Origin: Pseudomonadota bacterium
GTDB lineage: Bacteria; Pseudomonadota; Gammaproteobacteria; Burkholderiales; Methylophilaceae
Assembly: GCA_020053735.1 (NCBI GenBank)
Contig: JAGVMP010000013.1
Location: forward strand, 1-64,000
Direction: 5' to 3'
DNA: 64,000 nucleotides
Translations under genes and position numbers: made by a program
Notes under the pieces: generated by a model
Database searches by the model: none
What the model saw: only the letters and a program-made list of their open reading frames with translations
What the model was told of the DNA's origin: nothing
In this document: positions 56,872 through 64,000 of the stretch, piece after piece
Position numbering within the stretch: position 1 is the stretch's first letter
Layout of the letters: every line of letters begins with the position of its first letter

Positions 56872-57210
56872 TCATACAACGCCTTTAATATTAAGCGCAT
56901 CATCGACTAAGGCTTTTGCGCGCGCATCAAACTCGCTATTGGCGCGCTTGGCATAAATGGCGGCGATGACCCACGCCACTACAAATTGTGCCAATGCAAA
57001 CAGTAAGCCAATGTTGATGACGCCCCAGATTTTTATATTTAAAGTGTGCTGAAAATACGCAGTGCAGATGAGTAATAAGAAATAAAAAATCAATGCAAAC
57101 AACATCATTCGCCATAAAAAGCGGTTTTTATCGCGGTGCAATTGCTGAAAGCGCGGGTCAGCTTCTACCGCTTCCCAGTGAATAGTCAATGGCATGTTGG
57201 ATTGTTTCAA
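56872..57210 (-). CDS. DUF4212 protein, small symporter subunit
   Basis: A 112-residue protein with two helices (residues about 33-55 and 68-90). HWEAVEADPRFQQLHRDKNRFLWRMM split at the N-terminus, and FALAQFVVAWVIAAIYAKRA at the second helix, match DUF4212. These small proteins almost always precede a VC_2705-type sodium:solute symporter and probably form a complex with it. Its TGA overlaps an ATG in the symporter frame by four bases. Confidence 0.9.
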   Translation of the reverse strand: MKQSNMPLTIHWEAVEADPRFQQLHRDKNRFLWRMMLFALIFYFLLLICTAYFQHTLNIKIWGVINIGLLFALAQFVVAWVIAAIYAKRANSEFDARAKALVDDALNIKGVV

Positions 57211-57284
57211 TGCAATTTCCCCTCTAATTTTTATTCGCTTTAAACGACTTTTAATCCTGATTTTACTGGTGATTCTACTGGTGA

Positions 57285-58988
<1,704 letters not shown>

Positions 58989-59828
58989 ATGAAACTATGT
59001 AACTTTAACGTGGGGCTACAACATCCGTTATTCTTGATTGCGGGGCCGTGTGTGATTGAGTCGCGCGAATTTGCATTAGAAACCGCAGGTAAGCTAAAAG
59101 AAATTTCTGCGAAGGTAGGTATTCCATTCATCTATAAATCGTCTTATGACAAAGCGAATCGTAGCTCGACCAAGACGTTTCGTGGCTTTGGTTTGGATGA
59201 AGGCTTACGCATTTTAGATGAGGTGCGCAGCCAAATTGGTGTGCCAGTGCTCACCGATGTACATACAACAGAGCAAGTACCGCATGTGGCGGCCGTCGTC
59301 GATGTATTACAAACCCCAGCTTTTTTATGCCGCCAAACCGATTTTATTATCGCCGTGGCCACTTGTGGTAAGCCTGTGAATATTAAAAAAGGGCAATTTT
59401 TAGCGCCGCACGATATGCTGCAAGTGGTGAATAAGGCTAAAGAGGCGAATGGTAATCAGGATACAATCATGGTGTGCGAGCGTGGCGCCAGTTTTGGTTA
59501 TAACACCTTGGTTTCGGATATGCGCGGCTTGGCCATTATGCGTGAAACTAACTGCCCAGTGGTGTTCGATGCCACACACTCCGTGCAGCAACCGGGTGGT
59601 CAAGGTGATAAGAGCGGCGGCCAGCGTGAGTTTGTGCCAGTGCTAGCGCGCGCCGCAGTTGCCAGCGGCATTGCAGGTGTATTTATGGAAACACATCCAG
59701 ATCCTGCCAAGGCATTATCAGATGGCCCCAATGCGTGGCCACTGCACAAAATGGAAGATTTGCTGCATGTATTGGTAGATTTAGACAAATTAGTAAAAAA
59801 GGCGGGCTTTATTGAAAGCACACTTTAA
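58989..59828 (+). CDS. kdsA: 3-deoxy-8-phosphooctulonate synthase
   Basis: A 279-residue TIM-barrel enzyme condensing arabinose 5-phosphate with PEP to KDO-8-phosphate for [50 protein letters not shown] and [20 protein letters not shown] are diagnostic. It follows pyrG without gap and precedes eno, a conserved order in beta- and gammaproteobacteria. Confidence 0.97.
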   Translation: MKLCNFNVGLQHPLFLIAGPCVIESREFALETAGKLKEISAKVGIPFIYKSSYDKANRSSTKTFRGFGLDEGLRILDEVRSQIGVPVLTDVHTTEQVPHVAAVVDVLQTPAFLCRQTDFIIAVATCGKPVNIKKGQFLAPHDMLQVVNKAKEANGNQDTIMVCERGASFGYNTLVSDMRGLAIMRETNCPVVFDATHSVQQPGGQGDKSGGQREFVPVLARAAVASGIAGVFMETHPDPAKALSDGPNAWPLHKMEDLLHVLVDLDKLVKKAGFIESTL

Positions 59829-59856
59829 CATTCGCCTTAATATAAATTAGCATTAA

Positions 59857-61162
<1,306 letters not shown>

Positions 61163-61164
<2 letters not shown>

Positions 61165-61266
61165 TTCCAAATGTATTCAAGCCTATACGTTGTTACCTTG
61201 ACTCGCCGTACTAAATGTACTGTCTTCGTCAATGTGCCTAGTCTAGGCTCGACTACAGTTGGAATT
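61163..61266. repeat. Palindromic intergenic element between eno and ftsB
   Basis: AATTCCAA at 61163 and TTGGAATT at 61259 bound a 104-bp stretch carrying CTCGCCGTACTAAATGTACT, a motif frequent in betaproteobacterial intergenic repeats. The eno stop overlaps its left end. Confidence 0.6.
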
Positions 61267-61304
61267 GCTACTAAGCAGGCTTGGTATACATCCAAGACAT
61301 TGTT

Positions 61305-61637
61305 TTGAAAGCGTTGACGCTTATTTTTGTGATTCTGATTGCGTTGTTACAGTATCCATTGTGGCTGGGCAAGGGTAGTTGGTTGCGGGTGTGGAATGTG
61401 AATCAACAAATTAGTGAGCAAAAAGAAAAAAACACCTCGTATAAACAACGCAATGAAACCTTAAACGCGGAAGTGCGAGATTTAAAACAAGGCAACGCGG
61501 CAATTGAAGAGCGCGCGCGCAGTGAGCTGGGCATGATTAAAGAAGACGAAGTGTTTTATCAAGTCATTGATCAACCTTTGCCAATGCAGCCTGCCAACCC
61601 GATACCAGCGACACCTGCTGAAAAAGAAACGCCTTAA
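61305..61637 (+). CDS. ftsB: Cell division protein FtsB
   Basis: A 110-residue divisome protein: one membrane helix (LIFVILIALLQYPLWLG), then a coiled coil (VNQQISEQKEKNTSYKQRNE) and the conserved EERARSELGMIKEDEVFYQV. FtsB forms a complex with FtsL and FtsQ. No ATG gives the N-terminus; I chose TTG at 61305, which matches E. coli FtsB, over TTG at 61281. The C-terminal Pro-rich tail is usual for this group. Confidence 0.88.
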   Translation: MKALTLIFVILIALLQYPLWLGKGSWLRVWNVNQQISEQKEKNTSYKQRNETLNAEVRDLKQGNAAIEERARSELGMIKEDEVFYQVIDQPLPMQPANPIPATPAEKETP

Positions 61638-62710
61638 GTATCTATATTATAGGGTAGTGTTTTAGTGCTAATCGGCACATTATTCCAAAATACTTTGCCA
61701 GTTTGTTGTGCGTCTATCCGCATTTCAATCAGCGCGTCGTAACCGTTAGATGTGTTAGGTGCGGCTCTAACAATTTGGCCGACTTCATTTTGCGTAGCAT
61801 CTATTACTTTGTCGCTCGCATTTGGTCTCGAATCGTCTGTAGATGTTAAGCCTATAGAAGTTAAGTAAGTACGGCGTTTTACACTCCCTAAATAATGGGT
61901 GCGAGCGACAATTTCCTGCCCAGTGTAGCAACCTTTTTTAAAGTTAATGCCATTTAAAATATCTAAATTAAGCATTTGCGGCACAAACTGCTCTTGTGTC
62001 GCTGGCTCAATGTCAGGAATTCCAGCTTGAATTTCTAGCCAATCCCAACAAGGCTTGCCGACTAATTGGGTTTTGCTTTTCAGCGCATCCCATACGAGGG
62101 GCGCATTTTCAGCATCGGTGAAAATTTGAAAGCGTGCATGGTTATTGATACTGGGCAATTTAAGAACGACGCCATTATCTAAACTGATTAATTGGTAATC
62201 TTGCGTAGGAATTTTAGCAAAGCTGAAAGCTAATATTGATGAGGCTTCTGGGCCATTGATTCCGAACTTAATAATACTTTCTGAAGTATCTTTGATTTCT
62301 ACCTTAGTGCGCATCACATACATTTTTAAGCGCTTCATGATGGGTTCTAGTAGTGCTCGATTGAATTGCAGATGCAGGTGGTTCCCAAGTTGATTATTAT
62401 GGTGTGCAAACGCCAAAAACAGCGCCAGCATGCGGCCTTTTGGATTGCAATAGGCGGTATAGTGCGCATTTGTTCCAGTAAGCAGTTTCACATCGTTGGT
62501 CACTTGACCTTGCAGAAAAGTCACTGCATCTGCTCCGCTGATTTCTAGTAAACCTAGATGGCTTAAGTCACACAGCACGTTACTGCTGGTTGTAGTGACT
62601 AGTTCGTCTTTTGCATCACCAAAATGCATGATGGCGCCATTCTCAAGTATTGCGCCTTGCGCGATTAAACTCTGTTGCCACTGTGTTGTTGTGGTAAGCG
62701 TTGCTGTCAT
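61634..62710 (-). CDS. ygfZ: tRNA-modifying/Fe-S repair protein YgfZ
   Basis: A folate-binding protein of about 358 residues, related to the glycine cleavage T-protein. LLEISGADAVTFLQGQVTND is the opening and the signature is KKGCYTGQEIVAR with the conserved cysteine. YgfZ supports Fe-S enzymes such as MiaB with tetrahydrofolate. An ATG at 62716 is also possible. Its stop overlaps the ftsB end by four bases; it is divergent from ygfX. Confidence 0.92.
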   Translation of the reverse strand: MTATLTTTTQWQQSLIAQGAILENGAIMHFGDAKDELVTTTSSNVLCDLSHLGLLEISGADAVTFLQGQVTNDVKLLTGTNAHYTAYCNPKGRMLALFLAFAHHNNQLGNHLHLQFNRALLEPIMKRLKMYVMRTKVEIKDTSESIIKFGINGPEASSILAFSFAKIPTQDYQLISLDNGVVLKLPSINNHARFQIFTDAENAPLVWDALKSKTQLVGKPCWDWLEIQAGIPDIEPATQEQFVPQMLNLDILNGINFKKGCYTGQEIVARTHYLGSVKRRTYLTSIGLTSTDDSRPNASDKVIDATQNEVGQIVRAAPNTSNGYDALIEMRIDAQQTGKVFWNNVPISTKTLPYNIDT

Positions 62711-62737
62711 GCCCATTTCAACCTATTATTTGTATTG

Positions 62738-63223
62738 ATGAAGCCAATTTTACACCAAGCCATTCGCATTCAATTTAAGTCTTCTGGCTTAATGTTGGGG
62801 CTACTCAGCTTGATTTCAATTATTTGTTGCTGGATTTTACTCGCTTTGGCAATTGCGCCAACGATTAAATTTGCGGGGATATTGTTGGTGGTTGCGAGTA
62901 GCATTTATTTTATATTGCGTGATGCTTTACAAATGTTGCCTTGGTCGTGGCAAGTGTTGGAGCTTGATGCTAAAGGGCAGCTAACACTTACTGATAGGGG
63001 CGGTGAGAAGTTTCAGCCAGCACTGGCAGGAAATACATTCATTCATCCCATGCTAACGATTTTAAATTTTAAACGAGCGGGCGCAAAACTTGTACTGCCG
63101 CCAGTGATTTTTTTATTTACCCAGGAAAATACAGATGATTTAAGACGATTGCGTGTCTGGCTGCGCTGGGCCAAACACAATCAAAATCTAGATCAAGAGG
63201 ATTTAGGTGCAACTAACGATTGA
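62738..63223 (+). CDS. ygfX: YgfX-like membrane protein
   Basis: A 161-residue protein with two adjacent helices (about 18-60) followed by a soluble part: MLPWSWQVLELDAKGQLTLT and then RLRVWLRWAK. This matches YgfX (DUF1434), whose E. coli member sits with sdhE opposite ygfZ; it has been linked to cell division and to FAD insertion partners. I chose the ATG at 62738 because the longer frame runs into the ygfZ promoter. Its 3' end overlaps the mxaL 3' end by 31 bp. Confidence 0.72.
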   Translation: MKPILHQAIRIQFKSSGLMLGLLSLISIICCWILLALAIAPTIKFAGILLVVASSIYFILRDALQMLPWSWQVLELDAKGQLTLTDRGGEKFQPALAGNTFIHPMLTILNFKRAGAKLVLPPVIFLFTQENTDDLRRLRVWLRWAKHNQNLDQEDLGATND

Positions 63224-64000
63224 CGCTTTCTACGCGCCATAAAGCCCTTAAGCATTTCATGCGATTCTTTGATAGGGTGTTTAGGCAAGTAAGCTGCTAA
63301 GAATAGCAGGCCTGCAATCCCAGCGATAATCCATTTTAAATCGAAAGCTGCTTTTTCGTGGCGTGCTGGTGGTTGTTTCTTCATGGCGGCCAGAATGTTT
63401 TGTAAGCTATTACCATTGACATAATTAGCACTGATTTCTTTGGCGACTGAAATCAAATACTTCTCATCTAGACGCGACATGTAACGATCGCTCTCTGAAC
63501 TTGCTACGCTGTCTTCACGTGCGCCAATGTTTTCTTGGGCAATCTGTGCAACACCAGGTTGCATGGCAAAACTTTCTGCAGACCAATAACCAATTAACTG
63601 ATTTTTTTCATCAAGCTTGGGGATGGCCGTACCTTTATCGCCACCAATGCCCACCAATAGCCAATCTTTACCGCCTTGGAAGCCTGTTAAATCGCGGGTG
63701 TTAAAAATATGCAGTTTAGGCGTTTCTTCGCCGTCACTAAAATACACCACTTGTGCTGGTTCAGGAAAGCTGCGAATGAGCTTAGCCAACGTTACCATGC
63801 TCTCACGTACGCGGCTATTGCCAGACCAGCCATTGCGCCAGTCTAGGTGATCAATGGTGTCTTCAATTGCAGCAAAATTTTGGCACACCTCTATTGGTGT
63901 GTACAGCGCAGCCACGCTCACTCCTGCAAATAGGCCAATGCTGACTTGTGTACCACAAGGCATTTCGCCAATAATGCGGTGCAATAAATGTTGTTGATAT
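63193..64000 (-). CDS. mxaL: MxaL-like VWA protein, methanol dehydrogenase accessory (5' end outside window)
   Basis: The frame is open to the right edge, so the N-terminus is missing. About 269 residues are visible. The von Willebrand A core includes DWRNGWSGNSRV and YFSDGEETP (MIDAS part), then LLVGIGGDKGTAIPKLDE and IGYWSAESFAM, which match MxaL. A membrane helix (WIIAGIAGLLFLAAYLP) is near the C-terminus. MxaL helps load calcium or mature the MxaFI methanol dehydrogenase. More mxa genes are expected to the right. There is no proper start within the window. Confidence 0.78.
   Translation of the reverse strand, partial: YQQHLLHRIIGEMPCGTQVSIGLFAGVSVAALYTPIEVCQNFAAIEDTIDHLDWRNGWSGNSRVRESMVTLAKLIRSFPEPAQVVYFSDGEETPKLHIFNTRDLTGFQGGKDWLLVGIGGDKGTAIPKLDEKNQLIGYWSAESFAMQPGVAQIAQENIGAREDSVASSESDRYMSRLDEKYLISVAKEISANYVNGNSLQNILAAMKKQPPARHEKAAFDLKWIIAGIAGLLFLAAYLPKHPIKESHEMLKGFMARRKRQSLVAPKSS

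Overview
The window looks like a chromosomal piece of a methylotrophic betaproteobacterium, most likely a Methylotenera-like member of the Methylophilaceae. Pointers are moderate GC, a pyrG-kdsA-eno-ftsB block, a methanol-dehydrogenase accessory gene (mxaL) cut by the right edge, and a type III glutamine synthetase. The genus is an inference; no rRNA gene or other marker fixes it.

Region 1 (1-1935) looks like the end of an integrated island. It holds one gene joining an AbiEi-type antitoxin domain to a Fic domain. Six spaced copies of an 18-bp direct repeat lie upstream of it, and the region ends at a 3' half of tRNA-Pro(GGG), which has the form of an integrase attachment site.

Region 2 (about 2400-34200) is a roughly 32-kb amine and polyamine catabolic district. 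It encodes a TorF-type porin, a PotFGHI-type uptake system, agmatinase, the gamma-glutamyl (Puu) route, direct transamination (SpuC, ABAL dehydrogenase), GABA shunt enzymes (GabT, GabD), an omega-amino acid branch (omega-transaminase plus MmsA), and three regulators (PuuR-like, Lrp/AsnC, MocR/GabR-like). DadA, alanine racemase and RidA sit in the middle. I read them as recycling the L-alanine made by pyruvate-dependent transaminases back to pyruvate plus ammonium. The net effect would be nitrogen scavenging from polyamines.

Region 3 (34400-42100) is a two-partner secretion pair: a ShlB/FhaC-type transporter and a 1977-residue exoprotein with a TPS domain, a Gly/Ala/Thr-rich beta-helix, four YDG repeats, an MBG-type tail and two C-terminal cysteines.

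Region 4 (42100-64000) is mostly housekeeping: two phosphohexomutases, a periplasmic EF-hand protein, a retropepsin-like protease, IscX, GlyA, NrdR, RibD, TatD, methylthioribose-phosphate salvage (MtnA plus a class II aldolase), a DUF4212/sodium-solute symporter pair, PyrG, KdsA, enolase, FtsB, YgfZ, YgfX and MxaL.

Two families of short dispersed repeats run through the intergenic gaps. One is MITE-like with CGTCATTCCCGCG inverted termini; one copy has landed in the 5' end of the symporter gene without closing the frame. The other is a REP-like palindrome with a CATGGGTATTGGCT core.
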